A stretch of DNA of 64,000 nucleotides from Haliotis asinina (taxonomy: Eukaryota > Mollusca > Gastropoda > Lepetellida > Haliotidae). Under the pieces are notes generated by a model, which was not told the DNA's origin, ran no database searches, and saw only the letters and a list, made by a program, of their open reading frames with translations. The position numbers and the translations under genes were made by a program. The stretch covers positions 25,840,001 to 25,904,000 of the forward strand of contig NC_090291.1 of the NCBI RefSeq assembly GCF_037392515.1, written 5' to 3'. This document shows positions 1 to 14,100 of the stretch, piece after piece (the stretch's first letter is position 1; each line of letters opens with the position of its first letter).

Positions 1-1966
1 GATTGTGTGTGTTCGTGTGTTTTTTTCTGTTTTAGTGTATTGGCTTTGACTGTTGTGTGTGTGTGAATGTGTTGGTGTGTTGGAGTGTGTGTGTGGTTTT
101 TGTGTCTTACTGTGTTTGTTGGATTGTGTGTTTGTTGTTGTGGCTTGGTGTGTTGGTGTGATTGATGGTGTCTTGGTGTATGTGTTTGTGTGTTATTGTG
201 TATGTTTGTTATGTTATTGTTTGTTTGTGTGAGGATGTTTGTGTTTGTTTTGGTTTGTTTGTGTGTCTGTAGGTGTGTCTGTATGTGTGTTCGTTTGTGT
301 TTATTGGTGTTATGGTGTATTTGTTTGCGTGTGGGTTTGTGTCGGGGTGTGTGTTTCTTTGTTTTTGTGTGTATGTGTGTATGGAAGTGTGTCTGTCTGT
401 GTGTGTTCGTGTGTTGTGTCTGTGTGTATTGCAGTGTGTTGTGGTGTCTGCGTGTTGGTGTGTTTTAGAGTGTTTGTGTGTTGGTGAGGGCGTGTTAGTG
501 TGGGTGTTCGTGTGTCTTGGTGTGTCTCTGTGTTTGTGTTGGTTTATCTGCATGTTGATGTGTGTGTGTGCTGTGTGTCTGTTGGTGTGTCGGTGTTAAT
601 GTGGGTGTTGGATTGTTTGTGTTGGATTTTGTGTCTTTGTGTGTGATTGTGTGTTGGTGTGTGTGTTGGTGAGTTCTGTGTGTTGGTGTGTGTATGTAAG
701 TGTGTCTGTCTGTGTGTGGTGGTGTGTTGTGTATGTGTTGGTATGTGTGTGAGGGTGTTTGTTTTGTGTGTTGGTGTGTGTGCGTTTTGTGCAGTTGATG
801 GTGTGTGTGTGTGCGTTGGTGTGTGCGTTGGTGTGTTATAGCTTATGTTGGTCTTCGTGTGTGTTAGTGTGTGTGTGTAGGTGTTTGTGTCTTGTGGTGT
901 GTGTGTGTGTTGGTGTGTGTTAGAGTGTTTGTGCTGTTTAAGTGTGTTGTACGTCTGCTGGTGTGTGTGTTACAGTGTGTTGTGGTGTGTGTGTGTGTTG
1001 CTGATGGCGTGTTAGTGTGTGTGTTGGTGTGTGTTGGTGTGTCTCTCTCTGTTTGTGTGTTTGTGTTGTGTGTGTTCGTGTGTGTTTGTAGGTGGGTGTG
1101 TTTTAGTGTTTGGTAGTGTGTTTTAGTGTGTTTGTTTTGGTGTGTGTGTGTCCTTTTCTGTGTGTGTGTTTTTGTGTTGGTGCTAGTGTTTGTGTGTGTT
1201 TGTGTTGGGGTGTGTTTATATGTCTTTTGGTGTGTGTTTGTTTTGGTGTGTGTGTGTGTGTTGGAGTGTTTTAGTGTCTTGGTGTGTGTGTTTGGGTGTG
1301 TTGTCTGTGTTTGTGTGCATGCCGGTGTGTGTGGGTGAGTGAGTTTGTTTTTTGGTTTGTTGGTTTGTGTGTATGTTGATGTGTGTGTGTGTTCCTGTGT
1401 GTGTATTGTGTCTGTTGGTGTGTTTTGGTGTGTTCGTATGTGGGTTTTGTTGGGGATGTCGGTGTGGGTTGATGTCTGTATATGTTGGTGTGTTATGTGT
1501 GCTTGTGTGTGTATCTGTGTGAATTGGTGTGACTGTTCTGTGCTGATGTCTCTGTGTTGTGTGTTGGTGTGTTGTATTAGAGTTGGTGTGTGTGTGTGTC
1601 TTGTGGCTGTCTATGTGTGTTTTTGTGTTGTGTTTGTGTGTGTGTTGGTTTGTGTGGGTGAGGTGAGGTGATGTGTTTATGTGTTGTTGTGTCGGTGTTT
1701 GTGTTTTTGTGTGTGTTGATGTGTATTGGTGTGTTGGTATGTCTGTCTGCCTTTGTATTGGTGTGTTGTCTGTGTTGGTGTGTGTTTGTAGGTATGTGTG
1801 TTGGTGTGTGTTTTTGTTGGTGTGTGTGTGTGGATGTGTGTCTTTGTGTGTTGTGGTGTGTGTGTGTGTGTGTGTCTGTTAGAGTGTGTGTGGTGGTGTA
1901 AGTGTGTTGCTGGAAGTTGGTTGGTGTGTGTGTTTGTTGGTGTGTTATTGTGTGCGTTGGTATGTT

Positions 1967-2000
<34 letters not shown>

Positions 2001-5000
2001 TGTTTTGTTGTGTTGTTTGTGTGGCTGTTTCAGTGTGTTGTGGTGTCTGCGTGTTGGTGTGTGTTACAGTCATTGTGTGTTCCTGTGGGTGTTGATGTGT
2101 GTGTTAGTGTGTTTGTAAGTGTGTTGGTGTGTGTACCTTTGTGTTTATTGGTGTGTGTGTGTGCGTCTTTGTTGTGGAGAGTATGTGTGTGTTGGTGTGT
2201 GTTAGAGTGTGTGTTTTGATGTAAGTGTGTTACTGGAAGTGGGTTGGTGTGTGTTTGTTTGTTGCAGTGTGTTGTGGTGTCTTCGTGTTGGTGTGTGTTA
2301 GAGTGTTTGTGTGTTGGTGAGAACGCGTTAGTATGGGCGTTCGTGTGAGTTAGTGTGTCTCACTCTGTGTTCGTGTGTGTATGTTGGTGGGTGTGTTGGT
2401 GTGTGTGTTAGTGTGTTTTAGTGTGTTTGTGTTTGCGTGGATGTGTCGGTGTGTTTGTATGTGTGTTGGTGTGTTATTGTGTGTGTTTGTATTGGTGGGT
2501 GTGCGTGCTGGTCTGTGTATTGTTGTGTTGGTGGTAGTGTTTGTGTGTGTTTTTTGTACTGGTGTGTGTTTACGTTTTTGGTGTGTGTTTGTTTTGGTGT
2601 GTGTGTGTTGGAGTGTGTTATTGTCTTGGTGTCTTGGTGAGTGTGTGTATGTGTGTCTTAGGGTTCGTTGGTGTGTCTCTCTCTGTGTGTGTTGATGTTT
2701 TGTGTGTGTGCTGGTGTGTGTGGGTGAGTGAGTGTGTTTGTGTGTGTGTTGGTGTGTTGGTTTATGTGTATGTTGATGTGTGTGTTTTTCTGTGTGTTGT
2801 GTGTCTGTTGGTGTGTGCTTGTTTGTTCGTATGTGGGTGCTGATGTGGGTTTTGGTGTGGGTTGATGTTAGTCGGTGTGTGTTGGTGTGTTGTGTGTATT
2901 GGTGTGTGTATCTGTGTGAATAAGTGTGACTGTTGGTGTGTGTTAATGTGTGTGTGGTATTGTGTTTGTGTGTTGTATGTGAGTTGGTGTGTGTGTGTGT
3001 TGAGGTGTCTGTCTCTGTGTGTTGTTGTGTTTGTGTGTGTATTTTGGTTTGTACGGTTGGGTTGATGTGTCAGTATGTATTTGTTTGTGTGTTTGTGTGT
3101 GTGTTGATGTGTGTTGGTGTGTTGGTATGTCTGTCTGCATTTGTGTTGGTGTGTTGTGTGTTGGTGTGTGTTTGTTGGTGTATTTGTTGCTGTGTGTGTT
3201 GGTGTTTTGAAGTGTGTGTTGGTGTGTGTTTGCATGAGTGTGTTTGTCTGTGTGTGTTGGTGTGATATTGTGTGTGTTTGTGTTGGTGTGTGTGTGTGCG
3301 GGTCTGTGTGTTGGTGTTTTTCTGTTAGTGTGTGTATGTGTTTTTGTGTTGGTGTGTGTTTAGATCTGTTGGTGTGTGTTTGTTTTGGTGTGTGTGTGCG
3401 TTGAAATGTGTGTTAGTGTCTTGGTGTGTGTGTGTATGTGTGTTAGGATGTGTTGGTGTGTACGTGTGTGTGTTGATGTGGGTTTTGTATGTGTTTTAGT
3501 GTCTTAATGTGTGAAGTGGTTTGTTTTTGTTTTGATGTGTCTGTGTGTGTTGGTGTGTCTGTCTGTCTGTGTTGGTATGTTGGTGTGTGTGTGCTGGTGT
3601 GTTTTGGTGTGTGAGTGTGTTTGTTTGTGTTTGTGTGAGTGTGTTGGTGTGTTAGTGTGTCTGTCTGTGTGTGTTGTGTCTGTCTGTGTGTGTTGTGTGT
3701 CTGTCTGTGTGTGTGTTTGTTTCCGAGGGTAGGTGGGTGTTTTGGTGTTTATGTTGGTGTTTTGGTGTTTGTGTTTATGTGTGTGTGTTGATGTATGTGT
3801 TTGATTTTGCGTTCGCGTATCTGTGCTAAATTGTTTTGGTATGTTTGTCTGTGTGTGTCTTGGTGTTTTCGTGTGTGCCTGTGTGTGTATGTTAGAGTGT
3901 ATTAATGTGTGTGTTGGAGTACGTTGGTGTGTATGTTGGCTTGCTTCTGTGTGTGCGGGTGTATGTCAGTGTTGGTGTGTTTTTGTGTGCTGGTATGTGT
4001 GTTGGTGTTTATTTGTTTGTGTGCTAGTGCGTGTGTTTTGATTTGATGGTGTGTGTGTTGGTGTGTATGTGAAAGTGTATGTGTCTCTGTGTGTGTGTTG
4101 CTGTATGTTTGTGTCTGTGTGTTTCTATGAGTGTGTCGGTGTCTCTGTGTGTTTTGGTGTTTTTGTATGCGTGTTCGTGTGTGTTGTAGTGTGTTGGTGT
4201 GTTTGTTGGTTTGTGTTGTTTCCTTAGAGTGTGTGTTGGTGTGTGTGTTTGTGTGTCTCTGGATGTGTTGGTGTATTTGTGTGTGTGTTGGTTTGCTAAT
4301 GTGTGTGTATTTTGGTGTGCTGGTGTGTGTGTGTGTGTGTGTTGGTGTGTTGGTGTTAATTGTTGTGTTGGTGTGTTGGTGTGTATTGGCGTGTTTGTGT
4401 GTGTTGGTGTGTGTCTGTGTTGGTGTGTTGAAATGTGTTTTTCTGTGCATGTTTGTCTTATGGTGTGTTTTTTGTGTGTTGTGTGTTTGTGTGTGTGTTG
4501 GTATGTGTGTGTGTGTTGGTATGTGTGTTGGTGTGTGTGTGTGTTGTGTTTGTCTTTAAGGTGTGTTTCATTTGATGTGTCTCTGTTGCAGTGAGTGTGT
4601 TGTGTTTTTGTTTGTTGGTGTGTCCATTTGTGTGTTTTGTTGTGTTGTGTGTGTGTTTGTGTGTGTGTCTGTTGCAGTGTGTTGTGGTGTCTGCGTGTTG
4701 GTGTGTGTTAGAGTGATTGTGTGTTGGTGTGGGCGTGTTCTTGTGGGTATTGTTGTGTGTTGGTGTGTCTGTAAGTGTTGGTGTGTGTATTGTTGTTTGT
4801 ACCTTTGTGTGTGCTAGTGTGTGTGGGTGTGTGTCTTTGTGTGTTTTGGAGGGTGTTTGTGTGTCGGTGTGGGTTAGAGTGTGTGTGCTGGTGTAAGTGT
4901 CTTGCTGTAAGTGTGTTGGTGTGTGTGTGTTGCAGTGTGTTGTGGTGTCTGCGTGTTGGTGTGTTCGTGTTAGTGTGGGTGTTCGTGGCTGTTGGTGTGT

Positions 5001-8000
5001 CTGTGTGTGTGTGTGTTGTGTGTGTGTTGGTGTGTGTGTTGTGATCGTATGTGGGTTTTCGTGTGGGTGTTGGTGTGGGTTGATATGTGTCTCTATGCTT
5101 TCGTGTGTTGTGCGTGTTGATGTGGGTATCTGTGTGGATTGGTGTGATATTTGGTGTATGCTAATGTGTGTGTGTTTGGGTGTTTGTGTGTCTGTCTGTG
5201 TGTGTGTGTTTGATTTGGTGTGTGTTTGTTTGTTTTAGTGTATTAGTGTCTTGATGTCTTGGTGTGTGTGCGTATGTGTATTAGGGTGTGTTGGTGTGTC
5301 TCCTGGAGTGTGTGAGTTAGTGTGTGTGTGTGTGTGTTGGTGTGTGTGTTCTTTTGTGTGGGTGAATTGATGTGTGTGTGAGGGTTGGTGTGTTGGTGTT
5401 TTTGTGTGTGTGTTGATGTGTTTTTGTGTGTTGGTATCTGTTGTGTGCTTTGGTGTTTGCTTATAGGTGTGTGTGTTGATGTGTGTGTTAGTTTGTTGGA
5501 GTGTGTTTGTGTTGGTGTGTGTTTTGGTGTGTGTTTTGGTGTGTTTGTGTGTGTTGTTGTGTTATTGTGTGTGTTGGTGTTGTTTTGTGTGTGTGTGTGT
5601 GTCTGTTGGTGTGCTGATGTGTGTGTTGGTGTGTTTTATGTAAGTTTGTGTGTGTGTTTTTTGGTGTATTTGTCTGTGTGTGTTTTTTGTGTTGTGTTTG
5701 TTTGTGTGTTGGTTTGTGTGGGTGGGTAGATGTGCGTGTATGATGGTGTGTCTTTTTGTCAGTTTGTGTGTGTGTTTATGTGTGTTGGTGTGTGTTTGTG
5801 GTGGTGTATGTTTTCGTAGGTATGTCGTGTTTGTCTGTGTGTGTGTTGGTGTGTGTGTTGGTATGTTATTGTGTGTGTGGTTTTAGTGTTGGTGTGTGGT
5901 TTTGTGTAGGTGTATGTTTAGGTGTGTTGGTGTGTTTGTATTGGTGAGTGTGTGTGTTGGAGTGTGTTAGTGTCTGGGTGTGTGTGTATATCTGTGTTAG
6001 AGTGTGTTGGTGTGTGTGAGAGTGTGTGTTTTTTGTATGTTTTGTGTGTGTGATGATGTGTTAATGTGTTGTGTGCGAATTGGTGTGATTGTGTGCGAAT
6101 CGGTCTGTCTGTCTTTGTATGTTGGTATGTTGGTGTGTGTGTGTTGGTGAGTTTTGGCGTGTGAGTGTGTTTGTGTTTGTGTGAGTTTGCCGGTGTGTCT
6201 GTCTGTGTGTGTGTTGGTGTGTGTGTTGGTGTGTGTGTTGGTTTGCGAGGGTGGGTGGCTGTTTTGGTGTGTGTGTTTTGTATGTGTCTGTTGTCTTGCT
6301 GTGTGTGTTTTATGTGTGTTGGAGTGTATAAGTGTGTGTGTTGGAGTGTATTTGTGTGTTTTATGTGTTTGTGTGTATTTGTTTTTTTGTGTCTTGGTGC
6401 TTGTGTATGTGTTGGAGTGGACTGGTATGTGTTTCTTGGTGTGTTGGTGTGTCTTGGTGTGTCTTGGTGTTGATTTGATGGTGTTGGTGTGTGTATTTGT
6501 GTGTGTTTCTGTGTTGGGGTATCGTGTGTGTTTTGTTGTGTTTGTATGGTTGTGTCAGTGTGTGTGTGTGTTGGTGTGTGTGTTGGTGTGTCTGCTGGTG
6601 TGAATGCTGGTGTGTCTGCTGGTGTGTGCTGGTGTCGGTGTTGTTCTGGGTTGGTGTCTCTCTCTGTTTGTGTTGGTGTGTTGTTTGTGTTGGTGTGTGT
6701 TTATATGTGGGTGTGTTGATGTGTGTGTTACTGTTTTCGAGTGTGTTTTTGTTGGTGTGTGTTTTCGTGAGTGTGTAGGTGTGTTTGTGTGTGTGTTTGT
6801 GTGTTATTGTGTGTGTTTGTGTTGGGGTGTGTGTGCGTGTCTGTGTGTTGGTGTGTGTTGGTGTTAATGTTTGTGTTTTTGGTGTTCGTGTGTGTTTATA
6901 TGTGTTTTTGTTATTTTGTTTTGGTGTGTGTGTGTGTGTGTGTTGAACTGTGTTAGTGTCTTGGTGTGTGTGCTTTTGTGTGAGGATGTGTTGGTGTGTC
7001 TGTGTGTGTGTTGGAGTGTTGTGTGTTTGCTGGTGTGTGTGGATGAGTAAGTATGTCGGTGTGTTTGTTCTTGTGTACGTTTGTGTGCATGTTGCTGTGT
7101 GTGTTGCTGTGTGTCTGTTGGTGTGTTCCTATGTGGGTTTTGGTGTCTGTATGTGTTGGTGTGTGTGTGTATCTGTGTGAATTGATGTAACTGTTGTGTG
7201 GTGATGTCTGTGTGTTCTGTGTTGGTGTGTTGTATGTGAGTTGGCGTGTTGTATGTGAGTTGGCGTGTGTGTATGTTGGTGTATGTGTCTGTCTCTGTGT
7301 GTGTGTTGGTGTGTTTGTGTGTGTGTTGGTTTGTGTGGGTGGGTTGATGTGTGTGTTGGTGTTTCAGTAGGTTTGTTTGTGTGTGTGTTGATATGTGTCG
7401 GTGTGTTGGTATGTCTGTCTGCCTTTGTGTTGGTGTTTTTTCTGTGTGGGTGTGTGTCTGTAGGTAGGTGTGTTGGTGTGTGTATTAATGTGTTGGAGTG
7501 TGTTTGTGTTGGTGTGTGTTTGTGTAAGTGTGTCGGTGTGTTTGTCTGTGTCTGTGTCTGTGTGTTGGTGTGTTTGTTTGGTCTGCTATTGTGTGTTTGT
7601 GTTGGTTTTAGTGTTTGTGTGTGTTTTTGTGTTTGTGTGTGTTTAGGTGTGTTGGTTGGTGTGTGTTGGTGTGTTTTTGTGTCTTGGTGTCTGTGTTGAT
7701 GTGTTGGTATATGTTGTGTATGTGATGGTGTGCATGTGCGTTGGTGTGCTGTTTTTTGTGTTCTTGTTCGTGTGTGTTAGTGTGTGTGTTTGTGTTCTCT
7801 GTGATGTGTGTGTGTTGGTGTGTGTTGGTGTAAGTGTGGTGTTGTATTAGTGTTGTGTGTTTGTATGTGTATGTGTATTTTGTGTGTGTGTGTGTGTGTG
7901 TTGCTGTGTGTTGGGTGGTGTGCTATTGTGTGTGTTGGTATGTTGGTGTTTCCGTGTGTGTGTGTGTTTGTTGTGTTCTTTGTGTGTCTGTTTCAGTGTG

Positions 8001-11000
8001 TTGTGGTGTGTGCGTGTTGGTGTGTGTTAGAGTGAGTGTGTGTTGGTGTGGGCGTGGTCTTGTGGGTATTGATGTGTGTGTTGGTGTGTGTACCTTTGTG
8101 TGTGTTGTGGTGGGTGTGTGTTAGAGTGTTTTTGTGTTGTGAGATCGTGTTAGTGTGGACGTTCGTGTGTGTTAGTGTGCCTCTCTCTGTTTGTGTTGGT
8201 GTGTTGTGTGTTTTGGTGTGTGTTTGTTGGTGTGTGTTGGTGTGTGTGTTGGGGCGTTGGAGTGTTCGTGGTAGTGTTTGTGTGTGTTTTTGTGTTGGTG
8301 TGTGTTTATTTGTGTTGGTGTGTGTTTGTTTTCGTGTTTTGCTGTGTGTTGGAGTGTGTTAGTGTCTTGGTGTCTTGATGTGTGTGCGTATGTGTTACTG
8401 TGTGTTGGTGTGTCTGTTTGTGTGTGTTGGTGTGTTGTGTGTGTGCTGGTGTGTGTGATTGAGTAAGTGTGTTGGTGTGTGTGTTTTCGTATTGGTTTGT
8501 GTGTATGTTGATGTGTGTGTTTGTTGCTGTATGTGTGTTGTGTTCGTGTTGGTGTGTGCCAGTGTGTTCGTATGTGGGTTCTGTTTTGGGTGTTGGTGTG
8601 GGTTGATGTCAGTACATGTGTGCGTTTGTGTTGGTGTGTTGTCCTTGTTGGTGTGTGTTTGTAGGTGTTTGTGTTGGTGTGTGTGTTGGAGTGTGTGTAG
8701 TTGTGTGTTTGCGTGAGTGTGTGGGTGTGTTTGTGTGTGTGTTGGTGTGTTATTGTCTGTCTTTGTGGTGGTGTGTGTTTGTGTGCGGGTCTGTGTGTCG
8801 GTGTGTTGGTGTTAGTGTTTGTGTGTGTTTTTGTGTTGATGTGTGTTTAGGTGTGTTGGCGTGTGTGTGTGTTGAAATGTGTGGTAGTGTCTTGGTGTGT
8901 GTGCGTATGTGTGTTAGGGTGTGTGAGTGTGTTTGTGTTTGTGTGAGTATGTAGGTGTGTCTGTCTCTGTATGTGTTGGTGTTGTCCTGTTGGTTTGTCT
9001 GTTGCTTTGCAAGGGTAGGTGGGTGTTTTGGTGTTTGTGTTTGCGTTTTGGTGTGTGTGTGTTTGTGTGTTTGTGTTGGTGTATGTGTTTGATTTCGTGT
9101 GTGCTAAATTGCTTTGGTATGTTTGTCTGTGTGTGTTGGTGTGTGCCTGTGTGTGTGTTTGTGTTGGTTAGTGTGTGTGTGTTGAAGTGCGTTGGTGTGT
9201 GTGTTTGCGTTGGTGTGTGTTTGAGTGTTTGTGTGTTGTTGTGGGCGTGTTAGTGTGGGTGTTCGTTTGTGTTGCTGTGTCTCTGTGTGTGTATGTGTTT
9301 TTGTGTTGTGTTGTGTGTGTGGGAGTGTGTTAGATTGTGTGTTTTTGTGTCGATGTGTGTTGGTGGGTGTGTTGGTTGTGTGTGTGTGTGTGTGTGTTGG
9401 TGTGTGTGTGGTGATGTCTGTGTTGGATTGTGTGTGTTGGTGTGTTGGTTTGGTTCTGGTGTATGGGTGTTGGTTGTTGTGAGTTGGTGTGTTTGTGTTT
9501 GTTGGAGTGTGTGTGAGTTGATGTGTTTCAGTGTGTTTGTTGAAGTGTGTGGTTGTTGTTGTGTCCGTGTGTTTGTGTGTTTGTTAATGTTTTAGTGTAT
9601 GTGTTGGTGTGTTGGTGTAAGTGTGTTTGTGTATGTATGTGTTGGTGCGTGTGTGTTGGTGTGTATTTGGTGTGTTATTGTGTTGCTTGGTGTGTGGATG
9701 TGTCCATGTGTGTGTGTTTTGTTGTGTTGTGTGTGTGTCGGTTGCAGCGGCTTGTTGTGTGTGCCTTTTGGTGTGTGTTAGAGAGATTGTGTGTTAGTGT
9801 GGGCGTGTTAGTGCGGGTGTTCCTGTGTGTTGGTGTGTCCCTCTGAATGTGTGTTGGTGTGTTGTGTGTGTGCTGCTTCGTGTGTATGTTGATGTGTGTG
9901 TTACTGTGTGTGTGTTGCATATATGTTTGTGTGTGTCTTGGTGTGTGTCTTGGTGTGTTCATATGTTTGTTTCAGTGTGGGTGCTGTGTGGGTCGATGTG
10001 TGTCTGTGTTGTTGGTGTGTTGTGTGTATTGGTGTGTGTGTTTGTGTGGACTGGTGTCACAGTTGGTGTGTACTGATGTGTGTGTGTTGGTGTATGTTTA
10101 GGTGTGTTGGTATGTGTGTGTGTGTTGGAGTGTGTTAGTGTCTTGGTGTCTTGGTGTGTGTGCGTATCTTTGTTAGGGTGTGTTGGTGTGTGTTAGTTTG
10201 TGTGTTGGTGTGTGTTATCTGTGTGTGTTGGTGTGTTAGTGTGTTGTGTGCGAGTTGGTGCGTGTGTTTGTTTTGGTGTGTCTCTCTGTGTGTGTCGGTG
10301 TGTCTGTCTGTGTGTGTTGGCTTATGTCGGTGTGAGTGTTGCTGTGTTTTGGCGTGTGAGTGTGTTTGTTTGTGTTTGTGTGAGTGTGTCGGTGTGTCTG
10401 TCTCTGTGTGTGTTGCTGTTGTTCTATTGGCGTGTGTGTTGCTTTGCGAGTATAGGTGGGTGCTTCGGTGTTTTTGTTGGTGTTTTGATGTGTGTGTTTG
10501 TGTGTGTGTGTGTTGATGTATGTGGTTGATGGTGTGTGCACGTATCTGTGGTAAATTGTTTTGGTATGTTTTTCTGTGTGTCTGTGTGTGTGTTGGTGTG
10601 TGCCTGTGTGTGTATGTTGGTGTGTGTTAATGTGTGTGTTGGAGTATTTGAATGTTGGTGTGTTTTTTGTGTGTTGGTATTTGTGTTGGTGTGTGTGTTG
10701 GTGTGTATGTGTTGGTGTTCTGGTGCATGTGTGTTGGTTTCGTGGTGAGTGTGCTAGTGTGTATGTGTAAGTGTTTGTGTGCGTCTCTATGTGAGGTGGT
10801 GTCTGTGTGTGTGTTGCTATGTGTTGGTTTGTGTCTATGTGTTGGTGAGTGTATCGGTGCGTCAGTCTGCGTGTGTGTTGGTGTTTTGGTGTGTTTGTTG
10901 GTTTGTTGGTGTGTGTGTTCAGTGTGTTGGTGTGTTTGTTGGTTTATGTGTTGGTATGTTAAAGTGTGTGTTGGTGGTGTGTTTGTGAGTTTGTCTGTGT

Positions 11001-11107
11001 GTGTTTGTTTGTGTTGGTGTGTTTTTTTCACTTGCGTTGGTTTGTTAGTGTGTGTGTATCTCGGTGTGCAGGTGTGTGTTATTGAACTGATGTGTTTGTG
11101 CCTGTTG

Positions 11108-11140
<33 letters not shown>

Positions 11141-14100
11141 CTGGAATGAGTTGGTGTGTTTTTTGTACTGGTATCTGTCTTTGTCAGCGTGTTTTGCCTG
11201 TGTTGGTGTTCGCGTGTGTTAGTGTGTGTGTAGGTGTTTGTGTTTGTATTTGTGTGGTGTTTCTGTGTTTGTGTGTGAGAGTGTGTGTGTGTTGTAAGTG
11301 TGCTGGTGTCTGTGTTTGTTGCTGTGTGTGTGTGTTGGAGTGTGTTGTGGTGTCTACGTGTTTGTCTTGCTTGTGTGTTTGTGTGTTGGTGTGGCGTGTT
11401 AATGTGGATGTTCGTGTGTGTTGGTGTGTCTCTCTCTGCGTGTGTTGTTTGTTGTGTGTGCTGGTGTGGGTGTGGGTGAGTGTGTCGGTGTTTGTGTTGG
11501 TGTGTGTGTGTGTTGGTGTGTATTTGTTGGTGTGTTTTTGTGTGTGTTTGTGTGTTGATGTGTCCGTGTATGTTTTGTTGTGTTGTGTGTATGTTGCAGT
11601 GTGATGTGGTGTGTGCGTGTTGGTGTGTGTTAGAGCGATTGTGTGTTGGTGTGGGTGTGTTAGTGCGGGTGTTTATGTGTGTTGGTGTGTGTCTCTGATT
11701 TTGTGTTATTATGTTGTATGTGTGCTGTTGTATGTGTGTGGGTGAGTGTGTGTGTGTGTTGGTGTGTCACTTTGGTTGTATGTTGTTATGTGTGTGTGTT
11801 GCTTTGTGAGTGTTGTGTGTCTGCTTGTGTGTGTCGTGGTGCCTGTGTTGGTGTGTTCGTATGTGGGTTTTAGTTTGGGTGCTGGTGTGGGTTGATGTGT
11901 GTCTGTGTGTGTAGGTGTCTTGTGTGTGTTGGTGTGTGTCTTTGTGAATTGGTGTGACTGTTGATGTGCTGATGGGTGTATGTTGGTGTGTTCTATGTAG
12001 GTTGGGGTGTGTGTGTGTGTTGGTGTGTCTGTCTCTGTGTGTATTGGTGTGCTGTTGTGCTTGTGTGTATGTTAGTTTGTGTGGGTGGTTTGATGGGCCT
12101 GTGTGTGTTGGTGTGTCGGTGTGGGTGTTTGTGTGTGTTGATGTGTGTTGGTGTGTTGGTATGTCTGTGTGCGTTTGTGGTGTGTTGTGTGTGTTGGTGT
12201 GTGTTTTTAGGTGGATGTGTTGGTGTGTGTGTGAGTGTGTGTGAGTGTGTTTGTGTTTGTGTGTGTTTGCGTAAGTATGTCGGTGTGGTTGTGTCTGTAT
12301 GTGTTGGTGTGTTATTGTGTGTGTGGTGTTAGTGTTGGTGTGTGTTTTTGTGTTGATGTATGTTTGTTTGTGTTGGTGTGTCTTTGTGTTGGTGAGTGTG
12401 TATGTGTTGGAGTGTGTTATTGTGTTGTTGTCTTGGTGTTTGTTCGTATCTGTGTTAGGGTGTGTTGGTGTGTGTTAGTTTGTGTGTTGATGTGTGTTAT
12501 GTATGTGTGTTTGTTTTAGCTTTGCTGTCTGTGTGTCATTTTGTCTGTCTTTGTGTGTTGGTATGTTGCTGTGTGTGCGTTGCTGTGTTTTGACGTGTGA
12601 GTGTGTTTGAGTTTGTGTCAGTGTGCCTATGTGTCTGTATGTATGTGTGTTGGTGCGTTGTTCTGTTGGTGTGTGTGTTGGTGTGAGAGGGTGGATGGGT
12701 GTTTTTAAATGTGTGTTGATGTTTTGGTGTGTGTGTTTGTATGTGTGTGTTGTCTTGCTGTGTGTGTTGTATGTTATGGAGTGTGTTGGAGTGTATTGGT
12801 GTGTGTTGGTGTCTTGTGTTGGTGCGTGTTGGTGTGTTGTGTGTTTATGCATGTGTCTTGGTGGGTTAGTGTATGGTGTTTTTGTGTTTGTGTTGGTGTG
12901 TTGATATGTGTGTGTGTGGTGTTGGTGTGTATTTTTCTTCTTGCGTGTGTCTTGGTGTGTTTGTGTGTCTTGGTGTGTGGGTGTTAGTGAATGTGTTGGT
13001 GTGCGTTAGTGCCTCTCTCTTTGTGAGTGTTGTGTGAATGCTGGTGTTTGTAAGTGGGTGTGTTAATGTGATTGTCTTTGTGTGTTGGTGTGCGTTGGGG
13101 TGTGTGTGTTGTGTGTTAGCGTGTTGGTGGCTCTGTCTGTGTGTTGGTTTGTTGATGTGTGTGATAGAGTTTATTGGTCTGTTTGTGTTATGTTAATGTG
13201 TGTGTGTTGATGTGTGTGTGCTGTGTGTTTTTTGTTTGTGTGTTTGTTGGTTTGCTCTTGTGTCTGTTTTTGTACCCATATGTGTGTTTTTTGTGAGTTG
13301 TTGTGTGTGCTGGTGTTTTTGTTGGTGTGTTTGTGTGTTGGTGTGTGTGTTGGTGTGTATGTGATGGTGTGTGTGTACGCGTTGGTGTATGTGTTGGTTT
13401 CTGTTGGTGTTTCGTGTTTGTTAGTGTGTGTGGGTGTGTGTGTTAGAGTGTGTGTGTTGGTGTAAGTGTGTTGGTGTGTGTGTGTTGACGTGTGTTGTGG
13501 GTTGGCGTGCGAGTATTCTTGTGGTTAATGGTGTGTGTTTGTATGTTTGTAAGTGTTTTCTTGCGTTTGTTGGTGTGTGCTGATGTTTCTTAGTGTGTGT
13601 GTGTGAGTGTGTGTGTTTGTGTGTTGTGGTTTGTGTGTTGGTATGTGTTAGAGTGTGTGTGTTGTGTAAGTGTGTATTGCAGTGTGTTCTAGTGTCTGCG
13701 TGTTTGTTTGTGTTAGAGTGTCTTGGTGAAGGGTTGTTTGTGTGTGTTTGTGTGTTGGTTTGTGTGTATGTTCATGTGTGTTTGTTACTGTGTGTATGTT
13801 GTGTGTCCGTTGGTGTGTGCGTTGTGTGTGTAGGTCTGTGTTGGTGTATGTTTGTTAGTGTGTTATTGTGTGTATTGGAGTGTTGGTGTGTCCGTGAGTG
13901 TGTGTTTTGTTGAGTTGTGTGTGTGTTTGTGTTTCTTTGAGGATGTTTATGTTTGTGTTGTTGTGTTGGAGCGTGTATTTGTGTAGGTGTGTGTTGGTGT
14001 GTCGATGTGTTGGTGTGTGTTGGTGTGTCTGTAGGTGTGTTGTTGTGTGTGTTGTATGTGTGTATGTATGTGTGTCTCTGTGTTTATTGGTGTGTTGTGT